A DNA stretch of 64,000 nucleotides, taken from contig OZ234496.1 in NCBI GenBank assembly GCA_965153455.1, positions 62,001 through 126,000 on the forward strand, read 5' to 3'. Shown here piece by piece: positions 1 to 12,664 of this stretch (position 1 is the stretch's first letter; every line of letters begins with the position of its first letter). Source of the stretch: Sphagnum compactum (Eukaryota; Bryophyta; Sphagnopsida; Sphagnales). Under the pieces are notes generated by a model, which was given only the letters and a program-made list of their open reading frames with translations, searched no databases and was not told the origin of the DNA. Both the position numbers and the translations under genes were made by a program.

Positions 1-1486
1 ACCTATATCATGAACATTTCAAGTGTTTATTATCTTGTTGTTTACCTTTTTGTTAACCCAACTTCATTGTTTGCAAACATGCTAATCTTGTTAGTAGACA
101 ACTTGGAAGAGGTTTATGAAGGTCAATGTTACCTAACTACTTTTTTCATTCGCTATGCTCAGTCTTGATAGTAGGTTAATGTAAAATGTTTTCATTCTTG
201 AACCTTTCACATGGTATTGCATTGACCATTTAGAATGGGAAGATGTGTTGTTATTTGAAGTTACTCCTTGTGAGGAACATCACTTGAGTTTGAAAGTGAT
301 CACATTTTTTCCAAGAACATCCTAAGAAAATGAAAAATTACACAAAGAATTGTGATTAGCCAAAAATTAATGCTTGAAATGTCAAGGCACATGACAAGGT
401 AGCTACCATTGGTATCGCTAGGGTGTGATTCACAACATTATACTACCATTCTCTTTGCAATAGTTATGGCCTAATCTAAGTTCCAATATAATATTTAACA
501 ATAAAAAACCAATCAACATCCAATTAAGAAAGAAAAAAATAATAAACATGATTTGCAATCATTATATAGTAAACCCTTATATAATCACCCCCATTTTAAT
601 AAGAAACATCACTCTTTAAAATCACTATCACAATCATTAGTAGCACAAAATATTTACAAAACTTTCTTTGTAAATGTGACTATTATGGGGGAAATCTAAG
701 GTAAATATTAAGGTTTTGTGAATTATAGTTTGGCAATGTTAATGTTACTTTGTGTTCCAATTCTACAAACTAATAAAAAGAATCTAGTTGAAGAGAAAAA
801 ACAACAACTTTCTAATGTAGACAAGCAAAAGATAGGCGAATTTGCCAAAAAAACTATGAATTTTTTATTTAAAAAATCTAATTGATAAAATACACAAGCT
901 AATAATTAAGGAGCTCAAACTTACGTAAATCATGACATTAAGAAAAGGCAAAATTCACAACCTTCTTCAAGTCTAATAATGCATATTAGAGCTTAGAATA
1001 AGCCATGTAGAAAATTTAATCAATTGGCACCTTTATTTTAGCATAAAAAGGTTGTGTTGTAAATTTTTTGGCCTATAGTCACAATCTTGTAAAGGTTTAT
1101 ATAGAATGTGACTATACACATTTAAATCACAATTCGATGGTGTCTCAAAAAAAGTGGTCACCAAAGGTGTGATCATGATTATAAAAGGGGTTTATTGTAT
1201 TAACATCTTTAATATCTAAAGTTAATCAAAATTATGATACCACATACATATGGAAATCTTTTCATGCACTTGAATCCATTTAAACAAAAATGGTTGATTG
1301 GATTGATAATAACATCAATGAGTTTACAAGCCAAACAAAAATACAAATAGTACTAGGTTATACAATGAATTGTAGAAAGACAATAAGATTAAAAAAAATT
1401 GAATAACAACTAAATAGATCATAATAGACTAAGACAATGGTGTATACAACATTGATTATTTCAAGTGCATTTGCTTGCCATTTAAC
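1..1486. other. AT-rich gene-free DNA
   Basis: I see no open frame with recognisable protein similarity, no tRNA-like or rRNA-like structure and no clear repeat boundary in this stretch. It is strongly AT-rich with many short A and T runs. It ends at the TTA target duplication of the CACTA element that follows. Confidence 0.6.
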
Positions 1487-1489
1487 TTA

Positions 1490-3563
1490 CACTACTAAGA
1501 AATGCGTCCTACTTGACTTTGGGTTTCATTAGATTTTTGAATGAATTTGAACATTTTCACCTAGTGAAATTATTTAACCCCTTAGTGAACAACGACCAAT
1601 TGCTACAAACAATGAATTGTTTCACTAGTACCTAATGAAACAAAGTTATTCTGTAGTGAAATACAAATTTATCAAACCATTCACTTGCTAGTTAATTAAC
1701 TAACCAGCATGGAAATCAATTAAAATTTAATTATTTAATATAATATTATTGATAATTTCATATTTTTAAACCTATGATTTATTGACACATGTCACTACTT
1801 AGACTAGGTTAAAAACCTAGCTTAGGTGAAACACATAATCAATTTAATCACCTATTCTAAGAATTCGAGGAATATTCGGTCAACATACCATTGTTGATCA
1901 CACATAACACCATTCATGAAGTTTGATCCTTTGACCTTTGGAATGAAGGTCAACACCTTTACCATCAAGCCATCGCACTTGTTGTGGTAACATGTTACAT
2001 TACATTCTATTTATCAAATATTTCATTCTAAACATTATTAAAACATAAACTTTGAAAATTCATATCTTATTGAAATTTTGTTCAAATGAAATGATTCAAG
2101 TTTATTTACTTTTAAAATTCAATAATGTACATAATTACATTTATTTCCTTTTGAAAATTTAAAATCATTTGAACAAAAAAAATTGAATATCATTATTCAA
2201 TAACATTTCAATGACCATTTTATTGAAAAAATAAATTTCAAATGGATATTTTTTATTAATATAATAATATTACTTATGTTAAATTACATTCAATTATTAT
2301 ATGAATATTTTTCATTAATTTAAATTATCTCACCCTACATTATTTACAACTATTTATGGCTATTCTTAAATTTTTTGGTTATTTTTTGTTATTTCATCGT
2401 AGGCTACTTTTGGTTATTCTAAGTTACTTTTGGCTCTTTTAAATTATTTCACCTTAGGTTATTTTCAACTATTGTAAGTTTTTTTAGCTATTGTAAATTA
2501 TTTTAGTTTAAGTTATTTGTAATATTTATAAGTTATTTTTTTGCTATTAAAGGCTATTTCACCTTATGTTATTATTGGCAATTCTAGGTTATTATAGTCT
2601 ATTTCACCTTAAATTATTTTTTTCTATGATATTATTCACCTTAGATTATTTTTGGCAATGTTAAGCAATTTTAATATATGGTTATTGGTTTTTATTTTAT
2701 TAAAGCTATTAGTGGTTATTTATGGCTATTAATTATTCTATTGGTGGCTATTTTATTAATGACTATGATTGGTTATTCTATTAATGGTTATTAATTGTTA
2801 TTATATTATAAGTTATTGTTGGTGATTATATGTTAAATGACAATTATTGATGTTTATTTTATTATAAATTATTGTTGCATATTCTATGTTATAATATCAT
2901 AGGCTATTGGTAGTTATTATATTGTAAGGTATTTTAAATTATTTTTCATAGTTTATTATTTTTATTTTAAGTATTTTACCTTAGGTCATTATAGTTTATT
3001 TTAGATAATTTTAAATTACTATATTTAAAATAAAATAATTTATAATAACATAAAGTAGAATGACTTTGAATAACTTAAAATAAAATAACCTAAAGTATAG
3101 CCTAGGGTTAGTTGAATAATTTAATTTGGAATAACTTAAAAACTTATAATAAGCTAGTTAAAATACCTTAAGGTAAAATAAACTATAATCGTTTAAGGTA
3201 TAATACTTATAAGAACCTATAATGACTTATAATAACATAAGGTATAAATTAGAATAACTAAAATAGTTTAGAATAAAATAGGGTATATCATAAAGTAACC
3301 ATATATGAAAAAAGTTAAAAACATAAAAATATACCTATTTACTACAATAAATTATAATAGCAAATTATGTTAATTAATAATAAAACATGATGTTTACATA
3401 GTGATATTATAGTGAAATAACTTTCATCATGGTCAAATCAATAAAATGCAATGAAATTATTTCACTTATAGGGTGAAATCACTAAAATATGGTGAACTTA
3501 TTTCACTTTTAAAGTCCCATAGTGATTTAGGCTAGTGAACAACCCCCCACTTTTGTAGTAGTG
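1490..3563. mobile_element. Non-autonomous CACTA (En/Spm) transposon
   Basis: The left end reads CACTACTAAGAAATGCG. The right end, read on the opposite strand, starts CACTACTACAAAAGTGG, so both termini have the CACTA signature with imperfect inverted repeats. The element is flanked by the same three bases, TTA, at 1487-1489 and 3564-3566, which is the 3-bp target duplication known for this superfamily. The regions just inside both ends are rich in short AGTGAAAT/ATTTCAC motifs in both orientations (about 1500-1680 and 3390-3540). These resemble the subterminal repeats bound by the TNPA-type protein of CACTA elements. The 2,074-bp element holds no transposase frame, so it would depend on a relative in trans. 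A TNP2 transposase fragment lies at 20820-21231, but nothing shows that the two belong to one family. Confidence 0.85.
2330..3320. repeat. Degenerate T-rich/A-rich array with polarity switch
   Basis: From about 2330 to 3010 the plus strand is a degenerate array built on phrases such as GGCTATTTCACCTTAGGTTA and TTTTGGCTATTCTAAGTTA. From about 3015 to 3320 the same phrases appear on the other strand (for example AATAACCTAAAGTATAGCC and ACCTTAAGGTAAAATAA). The array therefore turns around near 3010 and forms a long imperfect inverted repeat in the middle of the CACTA element. Confidence 0.7.
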
Positions 3564-3566
3564 TTA

Positions 3567-6500
3567 GTTCCTAATAATGGCCATATACCAAGTGTCAAAT
3601 TTGAACTTCGATATTGGTTTGGTGATCAATACAAAAATAATATTAATGATATGAGTTAGCACAAAACACTTTTAAATGTTGATAACTTAATTTGGAAAAA
3701 AGACCATGAATAGGAAGGAATTCAATCTCCTCAACAAATTGGATTTTTTTTTTTAACACCATTAGGCCATTAATGGGTGAACCAATTTGGTAATATTATA
3801 GTTTTGACTTAAACCATAGTTTGAACCTTCCACTAGACTACATTTCGTCAATGAGAGATTAACAACCTTAAGAGTTATTTACCTACTAAAGAACAACAAC
3901 AAAACAACAATGAAGCAATGGTGATTAATAGAGCATCACCTTCATTAAAAACAAGTGGCTAGTTGCCATGAATATTCACTAACTTCATCAAGTCCTAATG
4001 GTATGTCTATGATTAACCACTCACAAAGTTCATAAAAACAAAATTTTAAAAAATCGCATCTTGAATTTTTGTCAAAATTAAAAGATTAAATTTGGATTAA
4101 TAGTCAAAATAGGCATCTAATATTAGTCAATTGTGCCAACATTTTAAATAAGACACCATAACAATGTAGGTAAATGTAAATGAAGTCCATATGTTCTTTA
4201 ATCTATACAATAAATAACCTCATGATTTCTCACAAACAAAGTTCAATCAAATTTCCCAAAAATGATAGAATTAACATAAATTGATCATGTTTTACCATAT
4301 TCATTTTTCTACAAAACTTGATCAACATATTCAATATTATTTAACCTAAATTTTTTGCAATCATCAACACAAGTGTTTATCATCAAGGCCATTTGAATAG
4401 TGGCTTCACTAAACCTAGAGGTTAAAAAAAGGCTTGAAATGCATATATTTTTGAATCTAGAGGAAAAACTCACCATTTTAGACATACCTATTTGAATATA
4501 GAGGGAAAAGTCACTATTTTAAGAATAATTCTCAAAGAACTATGGCAACAAAAAATGTGCATGAATTCATTGAACATGAAAACAAAGCAATTTCCCATTT
4601 GTAGATAAGACACTATCAACCAAAAAAAATTGAAAGTTTTCCTAGAGAAAGACAAAAACAAAAGAAACATACTATAGAACTTAAAAGAACGCACATATGT
4701 TAATGAACAAGTTTTTCAAAACTAATACCTATAGATTCACATCCTAGTTTTGAAGTGCATATTACACCAAATTATAATTTTGGCCAATATGTCAAGATTA
4801 GAAGTGATGTTGAGAGATTTTATGTGTTATATAAGAAATGTTTTACGTGAAGATAAAAAAATAGATCAAGGAAATGGACAAACTTCCAAACACATTGCTC
4901 TTCCTTTTCTTCAAAGTATGCATAGATGCAAACATTTCAAACACTAATGTTTGTCATGCACAACTTTCAACAATTAAACCAAAAACTTACACGTTTGTGT
5001 AAAAGCTTAAATGGAAGTTGAAGACCTAGACACACTAAACATATGTCACGCCTTAATCATTTGATGAACACATTGTTTCAACTACAATCCACCCTTTGTA
5101 GTTGGTTACAATAATAAAATAAGAGTGAGGAAAAAAAATTCTACAAATGATCTAGCATGTGCAAAGTAATCTGCCCACCAACTTCAAAATACTTTTGAAC
5201 ATGCCGCCATTAAAACATCAAATTAAATTCTTAAACATGGTAGTTAGGTTCACAAAAAAATAAATCCAAAAGTTATTGTGAGAACAAAAATTACTTGACA
5301 AATTTGATAAACTATCAAAAAGTCCAAATGGTGAGCTTGAATCAAGCCAATGGTGGAATTAAAAAAAAACTTGATTGAAACTATCAAAGTTTGAACTTGA
5401 AATGTGCTAATAAGCAATCAATCCCCAAGTTTGATCCCCTAATTGTTACCAAATACCTGCAAATCTACCAAAATGTTTGAACTTGAATTGGGCTAGGTGG
5501 ATTGCAAAAAGGTTGCGGCAAGAAACTTGAAAATTTGTCAAAATGTCCTAGTACTTATGGATTATAAAATTTGATGGCAAGAAATTTCAAAAGTTGGAAG
5601 AAAAATCCAAGCTACTTGAATTGAGCTAGCAAGGGATTACACAAGGTGGAAATGAGAAGTTTGAAAGAATATAAAACATTACGTTTGAATCGACCCAATA
5701 ATGGAATGCACAAAGTGGCAACACAATTGTTAATCCAACATGTGGCTTGTCAAGTGGTGGTGCCATGAAGATCTTCAAAATTGGAGCTACTCATTAATTT
5801 GAAGCATCAAGTTAATCAAAATGTTAACTTCTTTGCTCCAATGGTCTACTTGTAAAGAGGACTAGGTATGCAATGTAAGTCTAAATGTACGTAAGATACA
5901 ATTTGCCAACCATTTGGACCTAGCAAGGAGCCATATATTTGGGGTGGCATGAAATAAAAATAAGGGAAAAAAAAAAAAAAAAAACCAACTTCAAGGACCT
6001 CCCCTTCTTTCATTTGACATATTTATTTCATAAAAATATCTAGTAATATTTTTATGGCTTTCAAAAACTAAAAAATATGTTTTTTTTACCAATGTGCTTA
6101 AATAATATTAATATTTTAAAAAATTGGTGAATTGTCTTTTTTTATATTATTATCATTGTTCACCTAAATTTTCATACAAAAATATCACTTATATCTCATT
6201 TTGAAATATGTTTCTTATTTTTCATACTCTATGATGGGTATTATTTTGATTCAAAGAACTCATCACATATAAAATTTTCAACTTACTTTCAATTCTTTTG
6301 AATTAACTAAATCAAGTTCTAAAATTTTCAAATTTATTTAAAATTCACAATATTGCCATTAAGTTTGGTAAACACATCTCATCAAAGTTTTGAAATGTAA
6401 AAGAACTATTCTATGACAACAATTTTGAAGGACTTTAATGTGCTTTCACCCAAATTTAAATTATTGTACTATTGCAATAAATAGAGAAAACTAAACAAAG

Positions 6501-7856
6501 GTTTGGTATTTTTTCCTTTAGCAAGGTTGTCATATATTAATCTATTTTTATGATTGTTACTATGTGCATGCAAGGAGAAAAGGTGTATTCTCCTCATGTG
6601 CATACCGACATTATTTTATAATTACAAAATTTCATTGGTCATACAATTATAAAGTACATTTAAAAATTTAATGTTGTAGTTTTTGAATTCAAATTTGCAA
6701 CTTTCAATTTTCAAAAACAAATCCATATGGTTTGAACACTTCAACCTTTACAATTAGATGCACTCCACAAAATCAAGATGGTTCAAAATGCAATATCTAG
6801 TTCCGTATCTTTATATATGCCCACATATCATAATTTCAATTCCTAAGGAATAAAAATATATATATATTTCATATTTGACACCATATAATAAAACATTAAA
6901 ATAATTGAAAGTCATCAAATTGCTTTTAGTTGGTTACCAACATTTATAAATATCATTTCCAAGATAGACCAATATTCCATACTAACCATTAAATGTAGAA
7001 TTTTTTAACATTATCATGTCATTCATGTTATGACATATAATACTGAATTCAATAGATATTAATCAAGGTTGTTTTCCATTCTACTTTAACTTTTATGACT
7101 TTCATAAAATGACTTTTATGTCATTTTTCCAAAATCTCTAATTGTTTACATTGTGTTGTTATTCCACATCAATATCAAATGGTCAACATAAAATGAATGA
7201 AAGTTTGACATAGTTGGGTTGAAATTTGAGTGTTTGTGTGTAAACTATTATTTCACATCAATAATAGTAGTGCCTTTTTTCAATTTCTTGATGGAACTAG
7301 GGTGGCGAACACCCCTAGGTAGATTTCAATTTCACTAGTGACATTATTTCAAGGAATTCTTAAAATTGTAGCCAATAAGGATAAATGTGATGATGTCTTC
7401 CCCCAAAACAAGTTTCTTGCACCTTTTAGACAAGTTTTTCAAAAAAACTATTTGTGACAAAATATTCCATTAAAAAAAAATTCATCATGTTTTGACAAAT
7501 TTGCATCAAAACAAAGTCACTAATTAACAACTCCAAAAGGACATTCTAAAATTTTCATTTAATCATTGTTGCAATTCTAATAAAAACATGGTCATCAAAA
7601 TTAATATGAAATGGAACTTTTTCCCCCATACACAATAATAAGATTTGAAATATTATAAATAGACCCACTTATGTACCCATGCTTAAAGACATCAATTAAT
7701 AATTGCCTTACAACTTTGGAAGTACTTGGTTCTTACTACGGCAAGTGTATTCATGTGTGGAGTTCTTATCATCTCAAGATGGAACCAAAATCATATACTT
7801 GCCATATTACTATTACATCATTTGTTTAAAATTCATGGTTTTGAATTGTTATTCAC
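3567..7856. other. AT-rich gene-free DNA downstream of receptor kinase
   Basis: No gene is supported here. There are runs of A or T (for example a run of about 20 A near 5966) and a degenerate repeat described separately (5280-5760). The right end is the 3' flank of the minus-strand receptor kinase, whose stop codon is at 7857-7859. Confidence 0.55.
5280..5760. repeat. Degenerate tandem repeat, about 5 units
   Basis: A phrase close to TTTGAACTTGAATYGRGC followed by a variant of TAGCAATGGATTACAAAAGG recurs near 5330, 5395, 5485, 5620 and 5690, with uneven spacing and many substitutions. Short links such as AACTATCAAAAGT and GAAACTTGAAAATTTG also recur between the units. No protein frame is kept across units. 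Confidence 0.45.
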
Positions 7857-10800
7857 CTATACAATGGAAAGTTCAATGCCAGATAGGTTTGAACTTGTTG
7901 CATTCATACTAGCATTTGAATGATTGTAAGACACTAATGAGCTAGTTTCTGAACCTTCAGAAATATTGGAACGTTCCAATTTAGATTCTAAACTAAATAA
8001 TGAACTTAGAGGTAATTTTATGCTTGATCTTCCTAGTGCTAAATCATTTTCCACAATCTCTGATTCCACCTCCCCTTGTAACATTGCCACCACACGAGCC
8101 ATAGAAGGTCGCTTCTCTCCATCATTTAACAAACACAAAAGAGTTATGTTCAATAGTCGTTGTGCTTGAATGGTTTCATCATTGAGTAAATGGAGATTTT
8201 GATCCACAATGTCAATTAAATTGCCTTCCCTATGCAATCTCCAAGCCTACACAAATCACATTCCTTGGTCAATTTTCCATCTCTGGAAAAAATTTGTACT
8301 AACTATTATGTCCACCATATGAAACCAAAAGCACATTCACATAACAAATTCATCCACTATCACTAGCATTTTTGTAGGCCAATATCTAGCTCCAATTTAC
8401 TTTTGACATTAATTTGAGTAATTTTGACATCTCAAACATATCTCATAGTCAAAAGATTTGAAATTAATAGCTATGAAAAATTGTAAAACGATCATTGTTT
8501 AAAAACCATATAAACAAAATCTAATTAATTGACATTTGAATGCATTTCACATATGTAGTTATAGGATGCCTTACTTTTTCAACAAGATATATATCTTCTT
8601 GTGGCAAGTTGTGATCTATATTCTTTCTTCCACTTATTATCTCAAGAAGTAAAACCCCGAAACTATAAACATCAACTTTTGTAGTGAGTAGGCCACGTGT
8701 TGCATATTCAGGTGCTAAATAACCTCTGCATGAATGACCACGTTACACATAAGTAAATAAATGATGAACTTGAATAAAAATATGTATTGAGAATTTAAAT
8801 GCCAAAAAAATCAATGTAACTCACCTTGTGCCGGCAACATGCATTGTATTAATGTAACTTTTGTCATCTGGAAATAAAAAGGCCAATCCAAAATCTGCAA
8901 TTTTTGGTTGCAACTTCTTATCAAGCAAAATATTGCTTGCTTTGATGTCTCGATGTATGATTCGTGGCTGACAAATGTCATGAAGGTAATGCAAACCACG
9001 AGCAATTCCTAAGCAAATGTTGAATCATGTTGGCCAAAACAAAACTTCCCTATTGTTTTGTCCACCTAGAACAACATCACAAATGTTGATTTAATTAGAA
9101 TTTACATCTCTTCTATTGATTGAATATGAAAATGTTTGTGATAAAACCTTAAAGTCCTATTGCCATTAGTGAATATGGTTAAACAAAAAAATGAAGGAAA
9201 AAGAGAAAATGATTAAAGTGTGAAAATATTTTCAAAGTTAAAAAACTCACCAAATAACAAATTGGCCAAATCCCCATTTTCAAGATATTCATACACCAAT
9301 AATCTTTTTTTGTCACGTAAGCAACAACCTTTTAATTTCACTAGATTTCGATGTTTCACTCCACTGATGATGACAACTTCATTAAGAAACTCATCTATGT
9401 TTTTTTGGGTTTTCACGAACAATTGTTTTATTGCCACTTCTACCCCATTTGCAAATATTCCCTGGTAGAATCAAACAAAAACATTATTCATCACAATGGT
9501 AATACATATTTTCTTAAATGTCTCAATGTGTTCGATGGATAAATAACATGAATTCTACCTTCCCAATACTAATGTATATTGTATTGTCAAAAATAAATAA
9601 AAAAGATCAATAGTTCAACTTATAGGACATTAATTTTTCAAGACAAAATGTCATATGAAATATTAAAATTTTCAATATGTCATTATTTGTTAAACAAGTT
9701 ACCTTATAAACAACACCAAAGCTCCCTTCACCTAACTTCATAGTTGGATGAAAATCTCTTGTAGCAACCTTGAGTTTAGCATATCCAAAGATTGTAGGTT
9801 GAACTTCATGTTGTGCAAATCCTATAAAATGCCAAATGATTTAACAAAAAAATATTTTAAATTCATGAAGTCATGTGTCATATATTCTTTGTCAATATGC
9901 CCAAAAATGAACAAAAGACAAGATCATTTAGCAATAATATTAAATTTGGACATATATGTTCATCAAAATTAGGTCCCATGAAACTAATAAACACTTTGTG
10001 ATTTAGGTGATGTTTCTAGTTTTTATGAAGTCATTAATATAAGTGAAAAAATCAGTGTGAACAAAAGATAAGTTTGCACGCAAATTCACTTACTTTCATG
10101 AAGTTGAAGTAGTAGGTATCGTTGTCTTTGTCCACTCCTCCAAAACAAGCAAGTGGTGATGGCAATGACAAGTGCTAGGACAATTCCACTTACAATTGTT
10201 GAAATTATAATCACCTTTCGAGTATTGTTACTTGTGTCTACAAGAAAACAAAACCACACATATGTATGAATTTTGACAATTAACAAAAGTTTCATAAAAT
10301 CTAATCTCTGTAGAAACTATTTAAATCCTTAATCACTTACATTCCTACTTTATTTTTTGAAATGAACTATTTTTGCTAATATAAGTATGATCAATGGTTT
10401 CATTAAAACATTTTGGAATTGAATAATATTTGTTGTAAAAATATGTATAACAACATATTGATCTATACATAAATCCACTACATCTATAAAAAAGTACCAT
10501 TGTATTTATTATCAATTAAATATACAATGGAAAATAAATTATATATAATAGAGTTTTATCCAACATAGGTACTAACCAGGTATAACAATACAACTTTGCG
10601 CACAAAAAAATTTTTGCCCATTTGTTTGCAATATGTTTAATGGTGTTTCTAGACAATATGTACTGTAATCAAGTCTGTAAACAAAAATAACAATCACTTG
10701 ATATTAAGTGACATGAATTGCATAGATGTTTTACAATGTTAACTTTTCTATCATTTTAAGATTTCATTCAAGTTCAAAAAGATAAAAATACATGTGAATA

Positions 10801-12641
10801 CATAATTTCATATTTTTTCATTATAGTATGTTCATACATGTATAGAACCTACTTAGCATTTAGTATTTAGATTAATAAATTAGAAATTAAAATGACATGC
10901 ACAATCTATGTTGGTTACTTTTGGAAATGATCAAAATATCTACTTACATGATAGTAGTAGTGACATCTATCATGTCGAATAAATTGTAATCAACATATGA
11001 AATATGTGTTTTTGTAAGATTTAAGGATTGTAAATGCCCATCAATAGTGCCATTGGGCAACTTCGTATTCAAGCCTGAAATGTTTCCTATATATAAGGTC
11101 CCATGGAAGTTGTTGTTGTCAAGATTCCTGAAAGAAATAATTAGAGAAAGAAATTGCATTAAATAGGTTTTGAGCCAATAGCCCTAACAATGTAGACTTT
11201 TGGTTATTTAAAAAGTGGTTGTGATTCAAATCATCCTATTAATCATACTACACACTACTTATTATAACCAACTCAAATTTTATATAAAAAAGGTACTTGT
11301 TCAAGTAATTGTTAGAAACCATATTTAGGTCAAAATTGGTTTAAAGGATTATGAATCATTTTGTTTTATATTTAAAATGGTAAACTATAACATAATATAT
11401 ATTAAGGTGAATCATGAATTATAAACCCAAAAAAAAAAAATATTGTTTTTTTGTAACCTACACATTTAAATCAAGAAAATTGAAATATTAAGGATGTGGT
11501 TTATAAATTCAATCTTTGATTCTTGAAACTACATACACACATGTCCATCAACTTGAACCAAGGTAAACTTCTTACATGGTTTGTAATTGTGGAAGGGAAT
11601 TTGCTAATTGATATGGAAATGAACCAATTAAACCACATCCACTTAGTGCTCTGCAAATATAACAATATTCGTAACCTTCATATTTTAATTTATGTTGAAT
11701 ATGAGGTCAAATGATGTGGCAAATATCAAACAACAATGTTTAATTCAACCTTAAAAGCTAAAAAACAACATTGTCAATAGATTTAAATTCTATTTACAAA
11801 ACAATGTCAACCAATAATTATGACACTTAAAACACAACTACATAATGATCAAATCATATATATCGTCTAGAACCAAATCACAAACCATGAACCACCCTCT
11901 CAAATGATGTGAGATTGTTATATCATTAATGCCCATTTACTATCTCAAAAGCAAAATCAACAACTAATAATCTAAATTTGATCTTGTTGGAGAAGTTTTT
12001 AGGTACATAGAATAAAAAAAGTCATTTGTCATAAGGGTTAGTTAATCATATTCATAGAAACAAAAAGGCTTGGGAAAAGCATGTACTTACAATGTTTGTA
12101 GTTGATCGAATCCAAAAAGCCAAGTAAGAACTTGTGGTGAATTGAAGTGATTATAACTCAAATCCCTAATGTAACACATGAAGACAAATCTGTTAAAATT
12201 CTGGATTTCATATGGATACATTAAATAATGGTTTTCATACAAAGTCTATTGAAATATCAACTTCAAATGACCAGTGAGGAGCAAGCAATGTGAACTCACA
12301 ATTGTTGTAAAGAAGTTGATAAGAAACTGATGTCGGGCAGGGGGCCAAAAAAATTGTTTTGTGATAAATCTAACACTTTCAAGTTCGAAGCTGGATTGAA
12401 GATTGATGCAGGATCTATAAGACCACCAAAGTTGTTCATACTTAAATTCCTGAAAAATAATTTGCATTTCCAATACACAATTAGATCAAATGATTTAACA
12501 ACATTCAAAAGAAGTAGGAAGATTTAAAAAGTAGTAAGAAACCTATCTTCTCAATTGGACAATCTGGTCAAATTCAAAAAATGCATTTAACCAAATTCAT
12601 GTTCCACATAGAAACCTAAATCAAAAGACTATTTAATCATG

Positions 12642-12664
12642 TATATATATATATATATATATAT
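12642..12664. repeat. (TA)n microsatellite in an intron
   Basis: A pure TA dinucleotide run lies in the intron between the receptor kinase exons at 13285-13217 and 12449-12300. Confidence 0.9.
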
